Shown: in pieces, positions 10,001 through 18,256 of the stretch | How positions within the stretch are numbered: the stretch's first letter is position 1 | Layout of the letters: each line of letters starts with the position of its first letter | Origin: Streptomyces sp. NBC_00083 | GTDB lineage: Bacteria; Actinomycetota; Actinomycetes; Streptomycetales; Streptomycetaceae | DNA: 64,000 bases | Direction: 5' to 3' | Assembly: GCF_026343295.1 (NCBI RefSeq) | Contig: NZ_JAPELY010000001.1 | Span: 3,534,001 to 3,598,000, forward strand | The notes under the pieces: model-generated | Seen by the model: only the letters and a program-made list of their open reading frames with translations | Database searches by the model: none | Told to the model about the DNA's origin: nothing | Position numbers and translations under genes: made by a program

Positions 10001-13000
10001 CACCAGCCGGTTCCAGACGTCCTCCAGGAGGGCGAGGTCCACGTGCTGCCCGTCGAACTCCCAGTACCAGTACGAGCCGACGCCGCCCAGGGTGAAGTCG
10101 GAGCCCCGGCCCAGCCAGTAGGCGCGCTGGACGTCGGTCGCCGGGAAGGGCTCGCCGCGCCGTGCCAGGTCGGCGGTGACGGTGGGCAGCCGGGTCGGGC
10201 GCCCCGGGGTGAGACCGGCCGCGAAGTCCCGCAGTGTGGGCGCGGCGAACAGCCGCCCGAGGTCGGCGTCGTGCAGGCCCTCGGCCTTGAGCCGGGTGAG
10301 CAGCCGGGTGGCGAGCAGGCTGTCGCCGCCCAGCGCGAAGAAGTCGTCGGTGCGGCCGACCCGTTCGGTGCCGAGCAACTCCTCCCACAGTGCGCCGACG
10401 GCCGCCTCGACGGGGCCCTGCGGCGGGATGTGGGCGGCGCTCGCGCGGGGTGCGCCGGACAGGAGCTCCGTGAGCGCGGCGCGGTCCACCTTCGCGTTGG
10501 CGTTGAGCGGCAGCGCGGCGACGGCGGTGATCCGTTCGGGCACCATCGCGGCCGGGAGCAGCGCGGCCAGATGGTCCCGCAACGTGGACTCCAACTCCGC
10601 TTCCCCTTGTGGGAGTTCCGTGCCGTCCGTGCTGTGACGACCGGCCGCGCCGGGCGCCGGCACCACGGCCGCGGCGAGCCGGCGCGGCTCGTCGCCCACC
10701 GGCACCACGGCGGCGGCCGTCACCTCCGGGTGCGCGACCAGGGCCGCCTCGATCTCGCCGGGCTCGATGCGATGGCCCCGGATCTTGACCTGGAAGTCGG
10801 ACCTGCCGAGGAACTCCAGCGTGCCGTCCGGCCAGTAGCGGGCCAGGTCGCCGGTGCGGTACCAGCGCAGTCCCTCGTGCGTCACAAACCGGTCGGCGGT
10901 GCGCTCCGGGTCGCCCCGGTATCCGTCGGCCACCGAGGCGCCGCCGATCCACAGCTCGCCCGGCACCCAGTCCGGGCGGTCCCTGCCGTTCGGGTCGCTC
11001 ACCCGGCACCGCTGATTGGCGAGCGGCACCCCGTAGGGCACACAACTGCCGTGCAGGACGGGCCTGTCGGTCTCGAACACGGTGGAGTGGATCGCGGTCT
11101 CGGTCGTACCGCCGAGCCCGGCGAAACGAAGCCCGGGGAAGACCTCGGCCGCGCCCTCGGCCAGGTCCACCGGCACGCGGTCGCCGCCGAGCAGGGCCAC
11201 CCGGAGGGAGGGTGCGCCGCCGTCGGCCCGCGCTGCCTCCAGGAGCATGGCGAACAGGGTGGGCACGCAGTTGACAACGGTGACGGCGTGCTCGCGGGCC
11301 AGCGCGAGCCAGGACCGGGCGTCGCGCCGCTCGGGCTCGCTCACACAGACCACCGCGCCGCCGGCCGACAGGGGGCCGAAGATGTCGTAGACGGACAGGT
11401 CGAAGTCGAGCGCGGAGATCGCGAGGGTCCGGTCGTCGGGCCCCACCGAGAAGTGCTCGCCCAGCGCGGCGACGGTGTTGCCGGCGGCCCGGTGGGAGAC
11501 CACGACCCCCTTCGGTGTCCCGGTCGAGCCCGAGGTGTAGATCACGTACGCGGGTGCGGCGGGATCGGGTGACGCGGGTATGTCCAGCGGGGGCGTGGAC
11601 GCGGACGCGGCGAGCGTGGCGGCGGTGACCTCGGCGCCGGCGCCGCTGGACTCCCGGATGCGGGCGCGGCGCTCGGCGGGCTGGTCCACGCCGACCGGCA
11701 CGTAGACGCCGCCCGCCGCGAGCACCCCGAGGACGGCGACGATCTGGTCCGGCCCCTTGGGCAGCGTGACCAGGACCGCCTCGCCGGAGGTGAGCCCGCC
11801 CTCGCGCAGCGATCCGGCGAGCCGCAGCGCCCGTTCGGCCACCTCGCCGTAGCTGAGCGCGCCGCCCCGGGACAGGAGAGCCGCCCGGCCGGGATCGGCG
11901 GCGGCCCGCGCGAAGAACGGCGCGTGCAGCGGGGAGACGGGCAGATCCCGCGCGGTGGCGTTCACCGCCTCCCGCACCTGGCGCTGGCGCGCGGGGAGCA
12001 GATCGGGCAGCGGGGCCTCCCAGTCCGCGCCGGGCGCCGTCAGATGGGACACCAGGGTGCACAGGGCAGCGAACATCGCGTCGACGGTGCCCTCCGGGAA
12101 GAGCGCGTCCACCGCCTCCCAGTTGAGCCGGATGCCGTCGGCCTCCTCCACCACCTGGAGGTCCATCCACACCTGCGGGGTCTGCGAACTCATCCAGGCC
12201 GGCTCGCCCAGGACCCCGCGCACCTCCGGCCCGAACAGCTCGCCCATGCTGAGGGCGCTGGTGAACACCACCGGAGCCAGGGCCCCGCGCCGGCGCGTAC
12301 GGGCCAGGTCACGCAGCACCTCGGTGCCCGGGTAGTCGCCGTGCGCGGCCGCCTCCCGGAAGCCGGCCTGCACCTGGCGGGCCCGCGCGGCGAAGGAGTC
12401 CGCCTCCTGGCCCTCGACGGTCAGCAGTAGCAGACTCGTGAAGTCGCCCACCAGCAACGGCACGTCGGGGTGGACGGGGTCGCGGTCGAAGAGCGGCAGA
12501 TTGAGCAGGAAGCGCTCCTCCGCGCTCCACAGCGCCAGCACCTGGGCGTAGCAGGCGGCGAGCGCCATGGAGGGGCTGACGCCGTGCGCGCGCGACAGGG
12601 CCAGGAGGCGTGCGCGTTCGGCGGCGTCGAGCAGATGCCCGCGGCGGGTCGTACGGGCGTCGCGGACCTGCTCCGGGGCGACGGCCAGGGGGAGTTGGGG
12701 TCCGGACGGCAGCGCGGCGAGCCGGGACGCCCAGTGCGCGCGGTCGCGTTCCCGGCCCTCGGCGGGGCGCGCGGAGCGTTCCGCGAGGTAGCGCCGGTAG
12801 CTGTAGGCGGCCGGCTCGGGGTGCTCCTCCGGGTGGTCGTAGTGGTGTGCCAGGTCCGCGATGACGATGCGGAAGCTCATCGCGTCGCAGACCAGCATGT
12901 CGATGTCGATGTGCAGCCGTCCGGCGCCGCCGGGGAGCAGGCTGACCCGGACGTCGAGCACCTGGCCGCGTGCCGCGTCCATGCGCTGGTGCGACAACAC

Positions 13001-13594
13001 GCCCCGCAGACGGGCCAGTTCGGCCTCCGCTTCCGCGGGCGCCAGGGCGCGCAGATCGTGCACGCCGGCCAGGCCGGTCGGTGACTCGTCGATGCGCTGG
13101 GTGCCGTCGTCGAGGAAGCGGGCCCGCAGCATGGGGTGGCGGGCGGTGAGGGAGCGCAGGGCGGCATCGAGGCGGTCGGGGTCCAGGGCGGGACCGTCGA
13201 ACTCGAAGTAGAAATGGCTGCCGGAGCCGAGCGCCTGCCCCGGCGCGCGGCCGATCCAGTAGGCGTACTGCATGGGGGCCAAGGGGAAGGGCGCCCGCTC
13301 GTCGAGCTCGGTGTACGCGTCGTCGAGCACGGCCGCGGTGTCCCGGGGCTTGTCGCCGTCGGGCCCTCCCGCGCGCCCGGTCGCCAGCCGCCACCAGTCG
13401 CACAGCCGGGGCTGCTCGATCAGCTCGCCGAACGTGACCGCCACGCCCTCGCGGCGCCACTGCCCGGCGAGCCGCATGATGCCCATCGAATCCAGACCCC
13501 GGGCCACCAGGTCGTCGTCGTCGAGGATGGACGCGACGGGTTCCTCCAGCAGGTCCGCGACGGCCCTGCGCATGTCATCGAGCGAAATTCCCAT
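7031..13594 (-). CDS. NRPS, loading plus two modules: ArCP - Cy - A - PCP - Cy - A(Cys) - PCP
   Basis: The protein has 2187 residues. An N-terminal aryl carrier protein (ARGLDSMGIM, serine site near residue 36) accepts the aryl acid from the AMP ligase encoded at 25.8 kb. Cy1 carries DMLVCDAMS and Cy2 carries DYIVLDALS, both matching DxxxxDxxS. The first A domain gives pocket residues D-L-Y-N-L-G-L-I-H-K, a mixture of the Cys code (DLYNLSLIWK) and the Thr code (DFWNIGMVHK). The second gives the Cys code. Both PCPs have LGGDSL. No epimerase domain is apparent, unlike PchE, which is also one module shorter. The C-terminus (EEGTL after a short linker) is a plausible partner for the TubC docking domain of the next protein. 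The ATG at 13594 lies 18 bp after the stop of the stand-alone C protein. Together the two NRPSs would build aryl plus three azolines, as in coelibactin-like or yersiniabactin-like logic. Confidence 0.94.
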   Translation of the reverse strand: MGISLDDMRRAVADLLEEPVASILDDDDLVARGLDSMGIMRLAGQWRREGVAVTFGELIEQPRLCDWWRLATGRAGGPDGDKPRDTAAVLDDAYTELDERAPFPLAPMQYAYWIGRAPGQALGSGSHFYFEFDGPALDPDRLDAALRSLTARHPMLRARFLDDGTQRIDESPTGLAGVHDLRALAPAEAEAELARLRGVLSHQRMDAARGQVLDVRVSLLPGGAGRLHIDIDMLVCDAMSFRIVIADLAHHYDHPEEHPEPAAYSYRRYLAERSARPAEGRERDRAHWASRLAALPSGPQLPLAVAPEQVRDARTTRRGHLLDAAERARLLALSRAHGVSPSMALAACYAQVLALWSAEERFLLNLPLFDRDPVHPDVPLLVGDFTSLLLLTVEGQEADSFAARARQVQAGFREAAAHGDYPGTEVLRDLARTRRRGALAPVVFTSALSMGELFGPEVRGVLGEPAWMSSQTPQVWMDLQVVEEADGIRLNWEAVDALFPEGTVDAMFAALCTLVSHLTAPGADWEAPLPDLLPARQRQVREAVNATARDLPVSPLHAPFFARAAADPGRAALLSRGGALSYGEVAERALRLAGSLREGGLTSGEAVLVTLPKGPDQIVAVLGVLAAGGVYVPVGVDQPAERRARIRESSGAGAEVTAATLAASASTPPLDIPASPDPAAPAYVIYTSGSTGTPKGVVVSHRAAGNTVAALGEHFSVGPDDRTLAISALDFDLSVYDIFGPLSAGGAVVCVSEPERRDARSWLALAREHAVTVVNCVPTLFAMLLEAARADGGAPSLRVALLGGDRVPVDLAEGAAEVFPGLRFAGLGGTTETAIHSTVFETDRPVLHGSCVPYGVPLANQRCRVSDPNGRDRPDWVPGELWIGGASVADGYRGDPERTADRFVTHEGLRWYRTGDLARYWPDGTLEFLGRSDFQVKIRGHRIEPGEIEAALVAHPEVTAAAVVPVGDEPRRLAAAVVPAPGAAGRHSTDGTELPQGEAELESTLRDHLAALLPAAMVPERITAVAALPLNANAKVDRAALTELLSGAPRASAAHIPPQGPVEAAVGALWEELLGTERVGRTDDFFALGGDSLLATRLLTRLKAEGLHDADLGRLFAAPTLRDFAAGLTPGRPTRLPTVTADLARRGEPFPATDVQRAYWLGRGSDFTLGGVGSYWYWEFDGQHVDLALLEDVWNRLVQRHEMMRAVFDDDGNQKILPKVPRFRLTVTDAPAGEEETALAAQRAAMDHRVFDVGSWPLFDIAATRYGAGRTRIAFGFDYIVLDALSIMTLFWELSTLYRDPRTHLPALGVSFRDYVLQAAPADDDLAADRDYWRARLDDLPPAPALPLAVDPVQVSAPRFARREFALEPDTWAALTARGREVGLTPSALLATAFADVLAAWSAHPDVTLNLTLFDRREVHPDINDIVGDFTSLLLVGHRPRAGEGWASAARRFQQQIWDGLQHSSVSAIWVLRELALRDGVMDSPMPVVFTSTLGVSDKLADLSMPFGEQVYGLSQTPQVWLDCQVVERDGGLAINWDVVEELFPDGVVADMFGAYERLLRSLCTADWAAEITVPLPAAQRAARVATNATEAPAGGGPLHRAFFARARSAPERSALLWGESGALDYGGLAARALAVAGALREAGVRPEDMVAVVLPKGPDQIAAVLGVLAAGAAYVPVGVDQPAARRDRILANAGARVALTSGTSGDWPATVRRVDVTGAFAAEPLPGPVEVSEDALAYTIFTSGSTGEPKGVEITHRAAANTVEDIGERFGVGPDDRVLAVSALDFDLSVYDIFGPLSAGGALVLIAEEDRREAHRWLGSVRDHGVTLWNTVPALLDMLLVAAGDGPALDGLRLALVSGDWVGLDLPGRLAERAPRCRLIALGGATEAAIWSNYHVVEGLLEGWPSIPYGAPLRNQRYRVADAHARDCPDWVPGELWIGGAGVAAGYRGDPARTAERFVTYAGERWYRTGDLGRYRPGAVIEFLGRADHQVKVGGHRIELGEIEAALGSAPTVARAVALTVGERPRHRIVAFVVSDTGIAPDTDTLRATLAERLPHYMIPDRIEAVERLPLTANGKVDRAALTELAAGAGAGPDRGEPPRGETEQVVAGVFGAVLETERVGRGESFFLLGGDSLTATRAAEELYRATGVRLTLRQFFAAPTVSALAALVQEQRNTTALTAMEEGTL

Positions 13595-13612
13595 GGGTGC
13601 CCCCGATGGTGG

Positions 13613-14908
13613 TCAACAGATCCGGCTGACGGGCAGGTCCGCGTTCTTGGCGACCAATTCGCAGGCGCCCACGAAGCGTTGGACGAATTCCTCGGCGAAG
13701 GCGGGGGTGAAGCGGCCCTCGTTGTAGAAGAGCAGGACGTGGAATCCCTCGCTGTGCGGCACCAGGACCAGTTCGAGCTCGAATCTGCTGCCCACTCCGT
13801 CGGGTACCAGGACTTCGATGTCGAGATCGCCGACGGTGATGCTGTAGACCGGTTCGGCCAGCATCTGAAAGACGATGTCATCGGCGCGCGCCCCGTCGTT
13901 CCCGGAACCCGGAAGCGGCAGCAGCTGATAGGGAATTCCCTGGTTGAGGAAGCCGCCCACGACGGTGGCGTGCGTGGTTTTGAGCGCGTCGAGTACCGGC
14001 GCCGACGGGGTGATCCGGGTGCGCAGGACGACCATGTTGGCGAGGAAGCCCACCGTTCGCCGGGTCTGCGGACGCAGCCGGTTGGCGTAGAGGGAGGCGA
14101 CCGCGAGATCGGTGCGGCCGGTCGTGCGGTGCAGGGTGGCGTAGTAGAGGGTCAGCATCGCGGCGAACAGCGAACTGCCCCGGCCGACGGCCAGCGCGCG
14201 CAGCGCCCCCACGGTGGCTTCGGACAGCTCGCCGCGCACCAGCGCCGTCCGGCGGGGCCCGGGGTCGGGCCGCGCCGGCAGCGGAGGCAGCGCGAGGTCC
14301 GCCAGCTCGCGGCGCCAGTAGTTCAGCTGCCCCTTGAGCTCGCCGTTGTCGAGGGCCTCGCGCTGCCAGTCGGCGAACTCGGTGAACTGCCAGCCGGGAT
14401 CGGGGAGTTCCTTGGTCCCGCCGGCCAGCCGGTCGAGCACGGCGCACAGATCCTGGAAGACGACACCGCAGGACCACGAGTCGGTGACCAGATGGTGCAT
14501 GTTGACGCACAGCACGTGCTCGTCGTCGGCGACCTGCCACAGCGTGCAGCGCACCGCGTTCTCGGTGGCGTCGATCCGGGTGGCGAGCTCCTCGGAAATG
14601 CGGGCGTCCACCGCCGATGCGGGATCCGCCTCGCCGCGCAGATCGACATGGCGCACCTCCACCGGATGCGGTTCCCGTACGATTTGGCGGAGCTTTCTGC
14701 CGCCGCCGCTGAATACCGTGCGCAAGGCGTCATGGCGGGCCGACACCCGGTCCAGTGCCGTGCGCAGAACGGAATGGTCCAACGGCCCTCGAAGGCGGCA
14801 CATCATGGGGCAGTTGAGGGCTCCGTCCTGACCGCGGTAGCGATCGAGGAACCACAACAGCCGCTGTCCCACGGAGGGTTCGGTCTCGCGCTCTTCGGAA
14901 TTCCCCAC
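13613..14908 (-). CDS. Stand-alone condensation-domain protein
   Basis: The protein has about 431 residues and is a single condensation-superfamily domain. The N-terminal core reads SVGQRLLWFLDRY and ALDRVSARHDALRTVF, and the catalytic motif MHHLVTDSW matches HHxxxD with an intact second histidine and aspartate. It is the first gene of the NRPS operon and lies 18 bp before the large NRPS. GTG 14908 is preferred because the longer reading frame would run into the divergent gene's promoter and leader; there is no strong ribosome-binding site, so the start is uncertain by some tens of bases. Free C proteins catalyse amide or ester formation between a carrier-bound acyl group and an amine or alcohol. 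With a discrete ACP and acyl-AMP ligase nearby, an acyl transfer is the obvious hypothesis. It is not needed for the Cy-driven azoline chain itself. Confidence 0.85.
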   Translation of the reverse strand: MGNSEERETEPSVGQRLLWFLDRYRGQDGALNCPMMCRLRGPLDHSVLRTALDRVSARHDALRTVFSGGGRKLRQIVREPHPVEVRHVDLRGEADPASAVDARISEELATRIDATENAVRCTLWQVADDEHVLCVNMHHLVTDSWSCGVVFQDLCAVLDRLAGGTKELPDPGWQFTEFADWQREALDNGELKGQLNYWRRELADLALPPLPARPDPGPRRTALVRGELSEATVGALRALAVGRGSSLFAAMLTLYYATLHRTTGRTDLAVASLYANRLRPQTRRTVGFLANMVVLRTRITPSAPVLDALKTTHATVVGGFLNQGIPYQLLPLPGSGNDGARADDIVFQMLAEPVYSITVGDLDIEVLVPDGVGSRFELELVLVPHSEGFHVLLFYNEGRFTPAFAEEFVQRFVGACELVAKNADLPVSRIC

Positions 14909-15017
14909 GGCGCACAAGCTACCGACCGCCACCGAACGGGCTTCGGGGACTGAAAGATACTTGGCGGCATTGAAAGAAACCGGTGGTGGCGCGCCGTGCG
15001 CTGCTAGCGTCCCCGGC
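14909..15017. promoter_or_regulatory. Divergent promoter region with TGAAAGA direct repeat
   Basis: This 109-bp gap lies between the NRPS operon and the diiron-protein gene and must drive both. It contains TGAAAGA at 14951-14957 and again at 14971-14977, exactly 20 bp apart, in an AT-richer patch. The spacing puts both copies on one helix face, as for a dimeric OmpR-type regulator. That is inference; no binding data are available. Confidence 0.45.
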
Positions 15018-15992
15018 ATGCGGGACCTCGACATACCGACACCGGCCCACACCCGACTGTCCTGGGACTACACACCGCGCACGCCCCAGCTGCAACGTCT
15101 CTACCAGCGGGCCCAGGAGCAGCAGTGGAGCGCCGCCGAGGACCTGGACTGGACGCAGGCGGTGCCCTTCGGCGCACCGCTCCCCGACGGCACCGACTTC
15201 GCGCGGGCCTCCTTCGAGGCCTCGCCGATGGCGGTGCGCGGGCGGCCCATGTGGGACACCTTCCGCTGGGAGCTGCAGAGCTGGCTGGTCAGCCAGTTTC
15301 TGCACGGCGAGCAGGCGGCGCTCGCCGCGGCCGCCCGGCTCGTGCAGGAACTGCCCGACGTCGAGGCCAAGCTGTGCGCGGCGAGCCAGGTCGCCGACGA
15401 GGCCCGGCACGTCGAGGTCTTCTCGCGCTACCTGCGGGAGAAGATCCCGCAGCCGTACGCCATCAACGAGGCGCTGCACGCACTCCTTGAGGACGTCCTC
15501 ACCGACGCCCGCTGGGACATCACCGCGCTCGGCATGCAGATCGTCGTCGAGGCCCTCGCGATGGCGGCGTTCCGGCTCGCGGGCACCACCTTCCACGACC
15601 CGCTCATCCGCCGGATCGCCGCCCTCGTCGCCCGCGACGAGGCCCGGCACGTCTCGTTCGGGGTGCTCTCGCTGCGCGGGGTGTACCGCGAACTCACCGC
15701 GGCGGAACGGGCCGACCGTGAGGACATGGTCCTCGACGCGGCCTCCCTGATGCGCCGGCGCTTCCTGCTCGCGGACCTGTGGGAGCGCCTGGAGGTCGAT
15801 CACGCGGCGGGTGTCCGGTTCGCGGCCGGCGACCGCGCCATGGTCGCCTACCGGCGGACCGTGTTCACCCGGGTCGTGAGCGCGCTCGACCACATCGATC
15901 TGCTGACCGACCGGGTCCGCGAGGGACTCGACCGGCTCGATCTGCTCGGCGACGGCTCGCAGGTGCGCCGCCCGGCCGGGCGGACCGGCTGA
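15018..15992 (+). CDS. Ferritin-like (R2/desaturase-type) diiron protein
   Basis: The protein has 324 residues. Two helix pairs carry the diiron ligand pattern: E in FLHGEQAALAA followed by ADEARHVEVF, then E in IVVEALAMAAF followed by RDEARHVSFG, that is E...ExxH twice. This is the ligand set of ribonucleotide reductase R2, acyl-ACP desaturases and N-oxygenases. Such enzymes use O2 to desaturate, hydroxylate or N-oxygenate carrier-bound or small substrates. No NrdA partner is near, so a tailoring role is likely, either on the acyl group of the discrete ACP or on the peptide. ATG 15018 lacks a clear Shine-Dalgarno sequence; upstream in-frame starts would need TTG. The gene is followed 21 bp later by a methyltransferase and is divergent from the NRPS operon. 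Family membership is secure, the reaction is not. Confidence 0.82.
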   Translation: MRDLDIPTPAHTRLSWDYTPRTPQLQRLYQRAQEQQWSAAEDLDWTQAVPFGAPLPDGTDFARASFEASPMAVRGRPMWDTFRWELQSWLVSQFLHGEQAALAAAARLVQELPDVEAKLCAASQVADEARHVEVFSRYLREKIPQPYAINEALHALLEDVLTDARWDITALGMQIVVEALAMAAFRLAGTTFHDPLIRRIAALVARDEARHVSFGVLSLRGVYRELTAAERADREDMVLDAASLMRRRFLLADLWERLEVDHAAGVRFAAGDRAMVAYRRTVFTRVVSALDHIDLLTDRVREGLDRLDLLGDGSQVRRPAGRTG

Positions 15993-16013
15993 ACTCGACG
16001 GAGGCATCCACTC

Positions 16014-17186
16014 ATGACCGTGCCCGACCGCTTCGCCCCGACGCCGCCGCACCCACGCGACGGCGCGCCGCCCCGCGTCCCCGGCGCCCGCACCGCGGCC
16101 GCCCCCACCGCGCCCCCGACCACCGCCCAGGCGCTCTCCGTGCGCCTGTTCATGGCGGGCCTCGGCGCGGCCGAGCTCATGACCGCCTATCTGGGGCTCA
16201 GGCTCGGCCTCTACGACGCCCTCGCCGAGGGCGGCCCGGCGACCGCCCCGCAACTGGCCGAGCGCGCGGGCATCGCGCCGCGCTACGCCCGGGAGTGGCT
16301 GGAGCAGCAGGCCGCGGCCGGCATCCTGCTCGCCCAGAGCGGTGACGTCCCGCCGGAACAGCGAATGTTCACGCTGCCCGCCGGACACGCCGAGGCGCTG
16401 ACCGACCCCGGCAGCCTCTTCTCGATAGCCCCGCTCGTGCTGCTCCCGATCGGCGGCATGGCGTCCGTCCTGCCCCTGCTCATCGAGGCGTTCCGCACCG
16501 GCGAGGGCATCGCCTACGAGCGGTTCGGGCCCGAACTGCGCGGCGGGCAGGCCGGGTTGAACCGCTCGGTGTTCCAGCACCAGCTGGCCGGGTGGATCGC
16601 CGCCACCCTGCCCGCGGTGCACGCCGCGCTCGGCGGGGAGGGCGGGGTCGTCGCGGACGTGGCCTGCGGCTCCGGCTACTCCTCCATCGCCCTTGCCCAG
16701 GCCTACCCCAAGGCGCGCGTGCACGGCCTCGACCTCGACGAGCGCTCGGTGGCCGACGCACGGCAGAACGCCCGCGAGGCGGGCGTCGCCGACCGGGTGA
16801 CGTTCGAGGTCCGCGACGCCGGCGACCGCGACCTCGCGGGCCGCTACGACTTGGTGTGCGTCTTCGACGCGCTGCACGACATGGCACGGCCGGTGGAGGT
16901 GCTGCGCTCCTGCCGGGCGCTGCTCGCACCGGGCGGGTCGGTGCTCCTGATGGAGCCCAATGTGGGGGAGAGGTTCACGGCTCCGGCCTCGGAGACCGAA
17001 CGCTTCCAGTACGCGGTCAGCCTCCTGCACTGTCTGCCGGTCGGCATGGCCGAGCAGCCCTCGGCGGCCACCGGCACGGTGATGCGCCCCGGCACGGTCC
17101 GCGCCTACGCCGCGGAGGCGGGCTTCGCGCGGGTGCGGGTGCTGCCCGTGCGGCACACCTTCCACCGGCTGTACCAGCTGCTCTGA
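16014..17186 (+). CDS. SAM-dependent methyltransferase with N-terminal winged-helix domain
   Basis: The protein has 390 residues. An N-terminal helical winged-helix segment (LGLYDALAEGGPATAPQLAE ... YAREWLEQQAAAGIL) precedes a class I Rossmann methyltransferase domain with motif I VADVACGSGYSSIALA, an acidic residue in VHGLDLDE, and the post-motif VCVFDALHDM. This arrangement is common in the SAM-dependent methyltransferases of actinomycete secondary metabolism. The start is supported by GGAGG 9 bp upstream of the ATG. The gene is co-transcribed with the diiron protein and ends at a strong hairpin. The substrate is unknown; O- or C-methylation of the aryl cap or of an acyl group are both possible, while N-methylation is probably handled by the NRPS-embedded domain. 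Confidence 0.85.
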   Translation: MTVPDRFAPTPPHPRDGAPPRVPGARTAAAPTAPPTTAQALSVRLFMAGLGAAELMTAYLGLRLGLYDALAEGGPATAPQLAERAGIAPRYAREWLEQQAAAGILLAQSGDVPPEQRMFTLPAGHAEALTDPGSLFSIAPLVLLPIGGMASVLPLLIEAFRTGEGIAYERFGPELRGGQAGLNRSVFQHQLAGWIAATLPAVHAALGGEGGVVADVACGSGYSSIALAQAYPKARVHGLDLDERSVADARQNAREAGVADRVTFEVRDAGDRDLAGRYDLVCVFDALHDMARPVEVLRSCRALLAPGGSVLLMEPNVGERFTAPASETERFQYAVSLLHCLPVGMAEQPSAATGTVMRPGTVRAYAAEAGFARVRVLPVRHTFHRLYQLL

Positions 17187-17203
17187 CCGCGCGCCCGGTC
17201 GAC

Positions 17204-17247
17204 GGCGAAGGGCCCGGACATCCACGCGGATGTCCGGGCCCTTCGCC
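17204..17247. terminator. Bidirectional hairpin terminator between convergent genes
   Basis: A perfect 20-bp inverted repeat (17204-17223 with 17228-17247) encloses the tetraloop ACGC. It lies between the stop of the rightward methyltransferase and the stop of the leftward hydrolase and should end both transcripts. Confidence 0.9.
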
Positions 17248-17251
17248 GCTC

Positions 17252-18085
17252 CTACTCCTTGGTGCCGCCCAGGAATTCGTCGAGCAGCATGTTCACCTCG
17301 GTCGGCTTCTCCAGGAGCGCCGCGTGCCCGCTGTTCTTGATCTCGCGGTACGCGCAGCCCGGGATGATCTTGGCGAGTTCGCGGGCCATCGGATACGGCG
17401 ACATGATGTCGTGCTCCATGCCGACCACCAGACAGGGCACGGTGATGCCCGCGATGCGCTTGGGGTCGGGGTCGTACGACGCCGACGCCTCGGCGTGGCC
17501 GAGCGCCCCGTGTCCCCCCGATTCGGCGAGTCCGCGCAGCCCCTCCAGGTACGGCCCGATGAAGGCATCCCGGTTCAGGGCGCGCGGGCCGAACAGGTAC
17601 ATCGCCCGGTAGATGCCCTCCATCACGGGCGGCATCACCACCCCCGCCCGCAGCCGCTCCAGGGCGTCCTCGCGGATCGCCCGGTGCAGCGCGCTCGGCT
17701 TCCACGGCACCCCGACCAGCGCGGCCCTGGTGAGTAACTCGGGCCGCTCGACGGCGAGTTCGAGGATGATGGTGGCGCCGAGGGAATAGCCGACGATCGC
17801 ACAGGGGCCGATGTCGAGCTGCTCGATGAGCGCGGCCACGTCCTCGGCCAGACCCTCCATGGTGTACGGGGGAGGGGTCTCCTGCGACGGCGGCACGCCC
17901 CGGTGGTCGAAGGTGATGACTCGGTGGCCGCGCTTGGTGAGGAACGGGACCTGCATCTGGTTGAACAGGTTCGCCTGGTGCTGTCCCGGGACGAGCAGCA
18001 CCGGGCTGCCGTCGGGGTCTCCGAAGATGTCGTAGCTCAGGGTGACGCCGGTCTTGAGAGAGATCTCCACGCTGCCGTCCTTCAC
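17252..18085 (-). CDS. Alpha/beta hydrolase (candidate trans-acting thioesterase)
   Basis: The protein has 277 residues with a typical alpha/beta-hydrolase core: HRVITFDHRGVPPSQ (oxyanion region), the nucleophile elbow GYSLGATI, an acid in MEHDIMSPY and the histidine in SGHAALLEKP. All triad positions are intact, in contrast to the degenerate TE at the end of the NRPS. Family members include lactonases, haloperoxidase-like hydrolases and type II thioesterases. In this cluster it could release or proofread the NRPS product. It is the last gene of the export/oxidase block, 171 bp after the FAD enzyme. Codon 117 (17735-17737) is TTA, which is rare in Streptomyces and implies dependence on the bldA leucyl-tRNA. 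The release role is inference. Confidence 0.85.
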   Translation of the reverse strand: MKDGSVEISLKTGVTLSYDIFGDPDGSPVLLVPGQHQANLFNQMQVPFLTKRGHRVITFDHRGVPPSQETPPPYTMEGLAEDVAALIEQLDIGPCAIVGYSLGATIILELAVERPELLTRAALVGVPWKPSALHRAIREDALERLRAGVVMPPVMEGIYRAMYLFGPRALNRDAFIGPYLEGLRGLAESGGHGALGHAEASASYDPDPKRIAGITVPCLVVGMEHDIMSPYPMARELAKIIPGCAYREIKNSGHAALLEKPTEVNMLLDEFLGGTKE

Positions 18086-18256
18086 GGACTCGCCCGGCGG
18101 ACCGGGCGGGGATTCGGTGGGTGGGGCCCGGGGTGGGGCGGGCCGGGACCGGGCGGTCGAGGACCGGACCGGAGGGGCGAGGCCCGGTGTCGGGCTGGGA
18201 GCCGGGCCGGGGACCGCGCGGTGCGGTCGCCGGCTGGTGCGGCCCGCCCGCCGACG

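Noticed and set aside
14919..17705. A 928-codon leftward open frame
   Set aside because: It is antisense to the diiron protein and methyltransferase genes, crosses a terminator hairpin and has no family motifs.
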